Assembly (NCBI RefSeq): GCF_954871325.1
Contig: NC_088777.1
Span: 36,867,366-36,931,365 of the forward strand
Direction of reading: 5' to 3'
Length of the DNA stretch: 64,000 nt
Source of the DNA: Gordionus sp. m RMFG-2023
Taxonomy: Eukaryota > Nematomorpha > Gordioida > Chordodea > Parachordodidae
The notes under the pieces: generated by a model
What the model was told of the DNA's origin: nothing
Seen by the model: the letters and a program-made list of their open reading frames with translations, nothing else
Databases searched by the model: none
Made by a program: the position numbers and the translations under genes
Part shown: piece after piece, positions 50,101 through 62,100 of the stretch
Numbering within the stretch: the first letter of the stretch is position 1
Layout: each line of letters opens with the position of its first letter

Positions 50101-53100
50101 ATAATATTGGCTAGAATGTCATAAGTCTGACAGCCAATTATTCTCTTTAGAGCTAATGCTAGAGATTTTCGTTTAAGATTTTTAGGATCAATCCAATGTG
50201 CAGTTACTCCTAAATAAGCTCTAAAAATATGACATATTATAAATCAGAAAATAAACATTTTTACCTTCTATTGTGAGTCCAGCAATCTGCCGTTGTACAG
50301 ACGTAGGAGACATCTGATAGATTTAATATCAAAGATTCTTTCATTTCCTTAAAGTTCTCCAAAATTCTTGCCATAAATGTCTGCCGGCAAAATATCTTGG
50401 TCCGTGGAGAAAAAGTGTTTATCATCTTTATAAAAGAATCATTATCCACCAAGGATAATAATTGAACTGTATCTATTATAAAGTTCATAATGACTTTGTC
50501 AGCCAATTTTTGGGATACACCAGGTGTTTATGAATCCAAATTGGTTAATTTTGTTTGTAAAATTTGATTTGGAAGTGGGTTTATCTTCTTCCATTACCCC
50601 AAAACTTTTGAGATATTTTTCAATCTCTTTATAATTTGAAGTGTGTACAGTCTAAAATTATAAAATACTTAGAATAAAAATTATGTAGGAGATAAGTACA
50701 TAAAAATGATTGAAATAACTATTTTAAAATGTTTTAAATAATTTAGATAAAATTTATGAATATATAAAAAAAATGATTGGTTTTTGATTTTAATTTATTT
50801 TAAAAATTAAAGATTAGCCTACACATTGATATTAAATTTGTTTAATATATTACCTTTTATAGTTTTTTCAAATTAAAGCTGCTCGTATGATTTGAAGAGA
50901 TAATTTTGCGGCACATCTTGCACCGAAACCGATATCCAGTATTAATTTTTTCTTCAAGGTTAAAGTATTTCTTGAATTTTGGGAAAGGATCATCTATATT
51001 TTGCTCATTTTCCAAAGAAATTTCAATATCTTCAACAATCTCACACATCACAAGATTTATAATGCTTAATATAAAATGTAATGAAATATAAAATAAGATA
51101 AAAGCAAGGACATACCAAAAACGGAATTTCAAAAATAAATTTAATGAATGCGCGAAATATAAATTAAATACAGATTGCTATTTAACAACTGTTTATATCT
51201 AATATATAACAATAATGTATATTTTTAAATATAAATTTAAATTTCAAAATTAAATTAAATAAAAGGATTATAATTTTAGATTTTATAAAAAATATATTTT
51301 AATAATTTTTAGATGTATTTATTATGTAAAATTGAAAGTAGCGAGCTACCGCTATCGCTATTTTTTAAAAAAAGTAGCGCGCTATTTTAACAACACTGGA
51401 TGCTTATCTTTTTTTTAAAAAAACTTTTATTTTGCAAACTCTACTTTGAATAATAAATAAATTATAGTTGTCATTATTATAAAAAGGGAAGTCTGTGGGA
51501 CTCATAACCAATACCCGGATAACTCATGCTACTCCTGGTTCACTCTATGCCAAATCAGCCGACAGGAAATTGGAAGGGTACAAAGATTTTGCAACTTATA
51601 AAGTTAATAGGACGCCTGAGATGATAAAAAAACAAAATTGCATGGATATTGCTTGGCAATTAGTTAATAGATTTCCAGGGAACGCTTTAAAGGTCCTTAA
51701 TAAAGTTCAAATATAGTTCCATTCCATTCCATTCCATTTCATTCCTTTCCTTTCCTTTCCTTTCCTTTCCTTTCCTTTCCTTTCCTTTCCTTTCCTTTCC
51801 TTTCCTTCTTTCCTTTCCTTTCCTTTCCTTTCCTTTCCTTTCCTTTTCCTTTCCTTTCCTTCTCAAATGGGGAATAATACCTTTATATGTCCTCTTCTTT
51901 GTGTGATTTAAATAAAATATTATAACCTACTTTTTTTTTTAAATTTTGTAACCCAACCAGAATATGGTGCCTAGTTTCCCAATAACTAAAATTTAAGATT
52001 TTTTTTAATTGTATATAAATATTCTGCAAACAAATAAAAAATATTAGACTCTTGATTTTTTAAAAATATCAATTTATTGCCCAAACTGGAATCATATTAT
52101 ATTCTAAATTTAAGCCCGACCCGAATCTTTTTTTAAAATATTAAACCCGATCCAGCCCGAACTTTTGCCGATCTCTAATTGTAAGTATAATTATTAAAAT
52201 GTTTTTAATTACTTTAAGTTAAGAAGACAAACAGCAGAAGTTCACTGCCTCGATGACTAAAATATGATAGGATTTAATTATGAAATAGATATTGCCGTAT
52301 GTGGACTAAGAGGGTATCTCCTCCTGAATTAATTCCCTAAATAATTTACGCAATTGCATCACCATCATCACCCCGGCCCTATCCCCACGTGTTGAGTTAG
52401 AGAGCCCTTGAAATAATTTAATATTATTGTTTTAATAAAGTGAATTTTAAAAATAATCATTACCTTTTGAACATTTTTTATAAAAATATTTTAGCTAATC
52501 ATATAAACAAATTGCCTTGAGCTTTTTATTTTAGAAATCTAGCAATCAATACTTTATTCAGGTAATAATGGGAGGCGGTTGGAGGAAATTCTTACTCGAA
52601 AACCAAACATTAAATGACATTTACGATTTGAGCGGTCATGCTAGGCAAGGAGGTATGGTAACTGAAGATGTTCTAGGCGATATTGATAGGTCAGTAAAAA
52701 ATATTTGTCAAGATCAAGGAGGCTCAGATATAAATATCAATTCGGAGATCTCTAGCAATATCAATTGCACCCCAACAAGTGAATATTTTATGAAATTTAT
52801 GATAAGTAATTATTACTAATACAATATTACACGAAGCATATAAGATTTAAGAATGAGAGTTACCAATGGGACTTAACGTTTTAAAAAGGTGATATTTTTT
52901 TAATATACTCAAACGTGTTTCTAGTAAATATAAATGGAAATAAATAAGTAAAAAATGATGAATCCAATTATCTCTAAATATAAAATAAAATCTAAAATTA
53001 CCACAAAGTGAATCTACCTCCCCCTCATTCAACAGATAATACGTGTCACGGCTGCGCTGAAACAGGAAATACTCTTATAGATGAATCGGGGCGGGAAAGG

Positions 53101-56100
53101 AGATCGCTTTTCAAGCCTGACATAGAGAATACGGGGAAAATGGCTGGCGAAAGGTTTATATTACAGTGTAGGTATATATACCTATTATCTTTGATAAAAT
53201 TTGAAAATTTCCCTCTAAACTTTTTCACTTGTCCGATTACATCTAAAACGATCATTATAATCCTGTATTATGTTAAAAAGAATTAAATAAAAGTTGCATA
53301 TATATTTATGTCAAAAAAAAGAATGATTCCAAATAAAAAATCAGAGTAGAAACTTATAGCCAAATTAAATGTTATGTAAGCCTGAAGATTTATTCATAAA
53401 TGGCAGAAAGGTTTGGACATCTGTTTTCCATACTTCGATATATAATATTATTTTGGCTAAAATCTTAATTGGGTCGTTTTTTAAAAAAAAATCGACCCGA
53501 ATCGGGCTTTTTAAAAATCCTAACAAAGATGCTATAAAAAATTTAATTGAAAATAAATTTTCACCATATATGCATCACATTTTGAAATTTATTTCAATTT
53601 CCGTTAAAAAAATTTCAGCTATTCGAAGTAATTTTTAACTAAAATCACTGGAAAAAGGACATTGTAGCAAATATTCTTACGGATGAGCCAATTTGTCCTA
53701 TCTCATTGATCCAAATATGCCACCCAGTATAATCTGGAAATTTATATTAAGATATGATCTGTGCCCAAACGTTGAGATTAAGGATAATGGCTACCAATTT
53801 CAGTGGTCACAAATGATTTTTCTAAATTAAACTATTCAAAAGTTAAATGAGATCGTTTATAATCCAAGAGACGTTATCCTCATTGGCAATAATTTATATT
53901 AATTTTATTTTTATAAGATATAGAAATAAAGAGTTTAATTAAAAAATAAAATCTAAAAGCAAGATTAATTTTTTCCAAATTTGAATGAAAATGAAATAAA
54001 ATAATTTTTGAAACTATTATTTTGGTTTTAATAATAAATTTTATTTTATATTCAATTTTTGGGAATTTTTTTTTTAAAACTAGCTCCCTAATCAAATTTT
54101 AGCGTCACTCTACATGCATTACGTTAACTTGTACATAATTGCAGAACGAATTCTAACTTGGTACCATAACACTGAAAAAGAGTTAAATTCAGATGTCCTA
54201 AAAATTAAGTATTGAGTAGGCAATTTTTCAGAAATGGGCTAATAATTATAATACAATATTTATTTTTGTTTATGAACTCCCCTCATTTTTAGGAGGTGCC
54301 TTTAATAGGTCAATAATAATAACTATGATTTTAATCTACAATATTATATTTTGTTGATCGAAGGAATAAATTAAAATATTATTTAATATAGATAATTCGA
54401 ATATATATTATGATATCTGGGCTATTGACTGATTTAGCAAAATTATTTATGTTTGGACAATAACCTTTCCAACTTGGATTTTAAAGGTTCCAGCTAATTT
54501 ACAAGTTGAGCGACATATCGAGTATTTTACAAAGAAATAGTTTATAAAACAAAACAAAATATGCATTGTTAATCCATAGCATGATAAGTTGAATATTAAT
54601 TTCGAAAGGTTTTAATGTTTTAAGGTTGCATTCAAAACCTGTTTTAAAAATTCCAAAACCTAATAATAAAGTTTTGAAAATTTCACCAATAGCTTTGGTC
54701 GTCTTTTTATTTTCTATTAAAAAGACTTATTTTGTGTTTTTCGCTATAGTTTTGAAAGTTTTAGAGTTGAATTTTTTGATATTTTCAACACAGCCTAAAA
54801 AAGGGGAAAAAATATTTTAAAGTATTTTTTTAAAAATCTTAACAAAATATGAAACCACGCCGTTGAGAACCTAAATTTATGAAATATGATTTTATGACTA
54901 TTATATATCATAATACTATTGAATAAGGTTACCTTATTTAAACTTAATAACATTGTTTTTGTTTTTTGTTCTGTTTGATCCAATAGTTGTTAATTAAACA
55001 TTTCCCTTACATTAAAAAAAAATTTGATTTAGCCTGAAAAAAAAACAAATATGAGAATTTAAGTAAATTTACCCATTTATCTTTAATGCTAGATAAGAAT
55101 ATAGCCAGCAATTTATGGTATTTTTATTTGTACCATTATATTATATAAATATATATACTTTGACATTATGCAAAAAAATAAATAAATAGGAAGGATACCA
55201 ATTTGATAAAAGATTGGATCAATTTGAGGAAATCTAAAGGTGATAAGTATAGATTTGTGGCTGATAAATTTCAATTGAATGCCGTTTCCGTCCGAGATAC
55301 CGATTACTTGATGGGTAAATAAGATAATCATTGAAATTTTTTAATAGATTTAAATATTCATCAAGACAATTTGATATTACTTATAATATATTTTTAAATT
55401 TTGTTAAAATCCCATTCGACCACATAATTTAGCAATATTATTTTACAACATATTTTTCGTGAAGGGGAGGAGGTTTAGCAAATTTTCCTTATAAATATTA
55501 TCGACAATGCGCGTAATCAGAAAATATGTGCATTGCTTAAGTCATGTTTAGTATCTTAAAATTTAAATTTATAGGGTAGGTAATCTTCGTCTGCTGGTGG
55601 AAAAATCTGATTTTCACATTTAAAAAAATGCGCTAAATAAATAAAACCAATTGTTGAGTATGTTTTTTAAATTTGAAAATCGAACTTTGCCCAAAATGAA
55701 TTCCAGTATTATATGGCATAAAATACCTATTCCATAAATTTCGGAACAACTAGGTCATAAACTTTTGTATTATTTTTAATTTGCACTCTGGGAAAAAATA
55801 CATGGATTACGCACATTGCCGGTAAAATATTAAAACTTACTATATATTAATTTTAAAAATAGGATATTAAAGCTCGTGTTAGGATAGCAAAATTATAGGT
55901 AAAGCTCGTTTTTATAAGGAAAATAGAAAGAAAGTAAGGTTTAAAAAAATATAAAATCTAAATGAACCAAATGAGAAATGACATTCAATCCCCTTCATTA
56001 TTGTATGAATTAGTCAGAAAAAATTTTAAAACTTTATAAACAACACTCTAAGGCTTATTTGCCCATGACCATTTAACTTACGGATTGAAGAGAGCTCCAG

Positions 56101-59100
56101 GAAATGGAGACAAAGAGCCCACTTTAGCAGAAATGGTTATGAAAGCAATGGACGTGTTGGAAAATGATCCCAATGGTTATTTTTTGCTTGTAGAAGGTTG
56201 GTAATTATCATGATATAAATGCTAATAAATGCAACGTCATTCATAATATAAAAGAGAAAATTTTAAAATTTACTAATATAGTACATATTTTATAACAGTA
56301 TGTCCGTTTAACAGTTTAATTATTTAACTTGATTATAAAGCAAAGAAAGTAGATTTAAACTATCAGAGGATTTTCCTAAGTGGGGGGGGGGGAATTAAAA
56401 AATTACTAGGGGCTTCGCTCTCAGACCCCATTTTAGGCGGGCCTTCGCCCCACTTTTGCCCGGCCCTCGTTCGGGTTACCTTAGACTATATATAGTAATA
56501 AAATGTTTTTACAAGATAGGTGGTTAATTTTAATAAAAAATAAGTCAGGAACAAATATGAAATATATTTTTATTAGCTTATATAAAATATAATAAATTAC
56601 TTGTATATTCATTAAAAGCATGGTAATAATTTATTCCAAACAAGTATAAGAAATTTATTTATAAAAAGTAAGTAGGCATATAGTTGAGACTCCTATATTA
56701 TATAGAATTAGTTACAAAATACTAGGTAAAATTCCACTTTTGCAGACATATTTGACAGTTAGAGAATATATTACAGTTAATATTTTAACAAATTTACTTT
56801 TTAATGCTCTTGATAATAAATATAGCAACAATTTGCATTCAATTATTTAACGCCATCTAGATATTTTAAATAAAATATGATATTAAAAAATAATCATCAT
56901 ATTATTCATTCCACAATGTCTTTAAAAGATATTTTCTGATGTCCTTATCAATATTTTATAGTTTTCTGTAAAATATATAATTCGCTATATTGGTAAAAAT
57001 TACTTGATTGTCATATGATAATTGATAAAATTATATATACTGTAAATCTACGACATATAATATTCCACTGTTTGTATTGTGCTTTAATTTTTTTATTTAA
57101 TTTATGATTTAATTTTATCAATAGTTTTATAATTATATTTTACTTTTATTAAGATAAATAAATTAAAATTACTCACTTTATAATAAATTATATTTGATAT
57201 ATTATATTATTTAGTAATTTTATGGATCTATTATTAATAATTATAATACATTTCACTTTTGTCCTAAGACTTATCTTTGGCTTATATTCCATTTCTTAAA
57301 AAGCATTTTTGGTTCACTTTTTTTATATATAAATGCTTTTTCCAAAAATGTATAAATTATGATGAATAGTTTTATAAAAAACTTTTACATTCTTTCTTTC
57401 AAATTATTGTTTAAGATATATGCATACATTTTTGGGGGTCAAGGAGTGAGGGGAGGACTATGGGGGATATTTTTTATTAGCTTAAAATAATATTCACAAA
57501 AAGGATGAATTTATGAAGGGGGAGGGGTTCCCTTGTCCCACCTTGGCTACGCCTATGGGCCTCATAATATATCTTAGTCCATTCTAGTAAGAAGTTCTGT
57601 CACAATAATTTGAAATAAATAAAAATTCAAGAAAGCAATTTTAACAATATTGTATAATATAATGGCAAACAAATTATGAATGCCTCCACAATATTTAAAA
57701 ACTTAATTTTTTAGGAGGAAAGATAGATATAGCTCATCATGAAGGGAAAGCTAGATTGGCATTAGAAGAAACAGTTTTGTTGGATGTAGTAGTAGAGAAA
57801 GTATACGCCAGAATAGCAAAAGATGATCAAGATGCCCCCAACGAGACACTTCTAATAGTGACCGCTGATCATTCACACGTGTTCAATTTAGGAGGTTATC
57901 CAGTTAGAGGAAACCCCATATTCGGTGATTGATAAATATAATATGTATAGCATGCAGACTGAGAATCAGAACTATGAGCCTCGAACTCTCAACCCTTTTT
58001 AAAAAATTTAGGATTCAGAATTTTTTTTCTAATCATTTTCATTAAGTTACCTAAAACCTCTTTGAAAAATTTCAAAAGTTTTAAAACTTTAAGGAAATGT
58101 AATTGTAAATTTTTTAAAATTTTACAAATATGTTTTGGCCATGTTTATATTTTTCTATTAAAAAAAAATATTCGCTTCTTCGATAAAATCTATAAAGTTT
58201 TCGAATTAAATTTTTTAAAAGTTTTGATCACATTCCTTTTTTTTTAAAAATAAATCATGAATTAATTTATATCATTTTGTTTAAAATTTTCTATTTAAAT
58301 TTTTTTACCACCATTTTTTTAAATTTTACTTTTAAAATCCAAAATATAATAGTATTATCATATTATTATGGTTAATTATTTTTATGATGAATAATAATAA
58401 ATAATCAAAACAGGAATTTTGTTATATTTTTTCTGTACTCTTGAACCCTCTTTATGGATTTTTAACTGCCTACTTTCTATTTATAATGAGAATTCATATT
58501 CCTGTTTTAACCTAAATTTATTAAATTAGTGGGCATCTTGAGCCGAATAAAAATGAAATATTTTATCAATAATCAAATTAGGTGCATGCTGATACGTTTG
58601 GGTACTGCATAATTTATATAATTATAGTAAATTTTAGAAACCCTTTTTAGCCATCACATTTTCAAAACCAGGAAATTTCTTACCGGGGTCGGACTATATT
58701 CAATATTTCAATTAACCCTGTATAAATATCAAGATATAAAATCTAATAGGAATTCAGATAAACCATTAAGATCACCATTATATCACTTGGAACACTAAAT
58801 TTTTTTTTAGCTCAATTGCCTTTCCAGTTTATTGGTATTTTTTAGATTATTCTTCAAAGTGAAATTTTATCCATCTTAATGTTATTTTTTCTTTATTTTA
58901 TTGTTTTATTAATTTTTTTAAGCAGGATTACTTACCTACAAGTATTATATATTGTATAACTTACAATATAATACCAGTATGATATATTTTAATATCAAAA
59001 AACCATAACGTCTATTGATAACAGTTTCCCTTTTGGTTTTTGGTATTGTGTTCTATATTTTCCATATACACTGTGTTCCAATTGAACTGACACCCTTCAT

Positions 59101-62100
59101 GTTTTAGCAATAAATTTCTCAATTCTAAAATTAATTCATTAAAATTTTATAAATTGTAAGAGGAATAAATTATCAATGCTTTCTGTAAATTTTATCAAAT
59201 TCTATTAGCAGGGTTCATTGCACATTCAAAGTTGGATAAACAAAATTTGAACTTTCCAACAATAGAAATTAATTTTTTTTGATCTAAATTTTACAATTTG
59301 ACAAAAATATAAAAAACATTTAAAATTAATTTGAGTCAAATGATGTGCTAGCAATTTATTGGCTGCAACTTGTTTTTTCTTCAAACATCTTTTCATTCGT
59401 GAACAGGGTTGCCAGGTCAAAATTTCCAAATTGCAGGAGAAATTTGGTATTGTAGAAATATAAAAATAGCTAAAAAAAATAATTTGCGGGCCGGAATTGT
59501 GAATTAGTTTAGTTAACCCCCTATTACTTCTTATAATTTCTTTATATAAATATTAACAAAGTCGGTAACGTTTTATAATTTCAGAATAGGTAATATTTTT
59601 TAAATTAACTACTTTATAGTGGAGTTAATTTATTTGTATTATATATAAAAGAAAATAATTTGAATCTCCTCAAACAAGACATCAATGTCTATCGGTATTT
59701 TTAATATATATTAAATTACAAAAACCATCAATTGATGGTTTCTGCTCCAAGGTAATAATATCTATACATTTGTAAATCGAGTTATTGTGATTGCAAATAT
59801 TCAAAAATTGTCTTAATAGAAATATTTGCTTCATTTAAAAATACATTAATTAGAGTAATATTTGAACATTTTAATATGATATTTTCAGCAATAGCCACAT
59901 AAAATTATTGTTAATTTTTAACTGTAAAGATGAACACAGCTGAAGAATAATTTTATGAATTTAAAAAAAATTCTTCTGATTGCAACTGCATATAAATATC
60001 ATATATTATCCTATATGTGAAATTATTCCTAAATATGCCTATGCCATTTTATTATCGAAAAAATTTTTCAAAATATTAGGACAGCTTTTATGATCTTTAT
60101 TTAAGAAATATTTTTTAAAGGTTAGTAAAGTTTTAAAATTCTATCGATGGTGGGTATTAATGATAACCACCTGATAAGAACATGCCGACCAAGACCAACT
60201 CTTTTAATTCATTAACTCTTTTAGTTGATGAACTAAATTCGTTAAAACATTTTATTATAATTATTTCGACATTCACAGATAATACATTCATTGCCTTGCA
60301 AGAATTATGTAATATATGGTATATACCGCTAATTGGCATTAAGTCAACATTGGCTGCCTCAATTCTGTAAATACACTCTGGGTTTTAAAATTATGGAGGC
60401 ATTATCAGCACAGAGTTGACATGCAACTCATTGATAATCTCAAATGCTATATTTACCATATGGTTAGCTATGTCTATTTAATAGTTTTATTGATGCGCCC
60501 TTATTTTTATTGAAATAGCGGAGGAAGGGAAATGTTTTAATATTTCCCTTATTAGATGCATTTGTTATAATTGCATATAGATGTCCATCTTTCAAATCGT
60601 CAAGAATTGACCTCCTGGATTTAGGTCCTAAAACATTGGTGATAGCCTTGCTCATTTTTGTTCTACCACAAGTAATTCACTTATCTTAGAGTCGTTAAAT
60701 ATTATGGAGAAAAGATTCCACCCACATTGTGATGATAAGTAGCTCTGTGAATGTTGTACTACATGATAAGTGTATACCATTTCCGTAACTCTAGTTGCAT
60801 CTGTATTATTTCTTATTTTGGAGCATATTTTTGTATTGCAATAGATGTAGATACACTCCCCTGCATTGATTATAATAAAAATAATAATTGATTGAACTAT
60901 AATCAATAAAATAATTATCATTGAAATAAGTACAATATTACCTTATTATGTATTTAAAGGTGATACGTGATAATTAAGCGCCTGGCCCTATAACTTTTAT
61001 ACACACACACATGAAAATGACAAAATATGAATGAATGATGTTGATTTATTATTGGATAAAAATAAAACATATGATTGGAGTAAGGATAGAAAGAAATACA
61101 AACTAGACATGTTTTTTGAATAAATATTTAAAATTTATTTTAAAAATATAAAAATAATCAATTACTGTTTCTCAAAATTATTATTATATTAAAAACGTTA
61201 AAATACTAAAAAAAAATTGAGCGGGAGAAATTAAAAAATTGTGGTAGATTTTTGCGGTAGATTTCCAATTGCGGTAGTTTTGCGAGAGTGAGATGTCTGC
61301 GTGTAAACTAAAAATTTGCGGGAGTCTCCCGCTGATGAGGGGGGGACCTGACAACTCTGTTTGTAAATCATATGGGGAGACCTAGCAACCCTGTTCGTGA
61401 ATCATATGAAATGAACTACCCTCTGAGGTTATTTTCATAGAAGTTCGAATTGGCAAAATTCTAGGCTTGTTTCATTTTAAAATATTTCAGCTGAAGCTCA
61501 TAGGTATTCCGATGCACCGAACTGAAGTTTGCCAAAGGTCAGTTTCCCGGAATACGTGATAAATTGTTCTATGGGCGGCAAATCGGTCTTCTTGGCTCAA
61601 TACGAAAATTTCATAAAATACAAGCTGTGCGTGGTCTGCCACCACCATCCTGTTTTTCTGCTGATCCATAGCATCAACCTTTGCAATCAATCGATTCAAG
61701 GCTGCGATAAACCAGTTTCTGCTTAGAAATTTCTTCAAAATGTTTTTAGCTCTAATGTTTTATTTTGTCTTAAAGTTTTAGTCAAACTCAAGTCATCTTT
61801 ACAGAAAACTATTATTTTTTTATTATCCTCTGCTTATATGTAAAGTTTAAAATATAAAAAAAATTTACATGATGGTAAATTCGAACCTTCCTTGCCCAAC
61901 TTTGTATATGCAGACCTTTGGGCCCTGTTGAAAGAATTTAATGAAATTTGCAAAAAGTATTGATAATTTATCTCTCTTAATTACTATAATTTTTTTGAAT
62001 AATTTAGAAATGACAAATTTATTGGCAAAGCAAAAAGGTTATCAGTTTAATTGGAACACATTGTAGATATAACTAACATAACATTATATTTTTGAAAGAT

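Larger units (their letters stand above)
59069..62063 (-). mobile_element. Tc1/mariner transposon in gene 2 intron 9, interrupted by a hAT
   Basis: Ends CACTGTGTTCCAATTGAACT and AGTTTAATTGGAACACATTG are inverted copies with two mismatches in 20, flanked by TA on both sides (59067-59068, 62064-62065), the Tc1/mariner target. Without the inserted hAT (1,990 bp plus its 8-bp duplication) the element is about 1.0 kb, shorter than a typical 1.3 kb, so part of the interior is lost. The transposase is on the minus strand on both sides of the insertion. Confidence 0.88.

Noticed and set aside
52707-52819. Continuation of gene 2 exon 5 to the stop at 52819
   Set aside because: Gene 1 has no matching sequence after its donor, and only splicing at 52706 joins exon 6 in the phase shared by both genes.
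60182-60370. Plus-strand frame of 62 codons
   Set aside because: Antisense of the hAT transposase relic, whose HNSCKAM and VNELKEL motifs identify the minus strand as coding.
61529-61726. Plus-strand frame of 65 codons
   Set aside because: Antisense of the mariner transposase N-terminal part.
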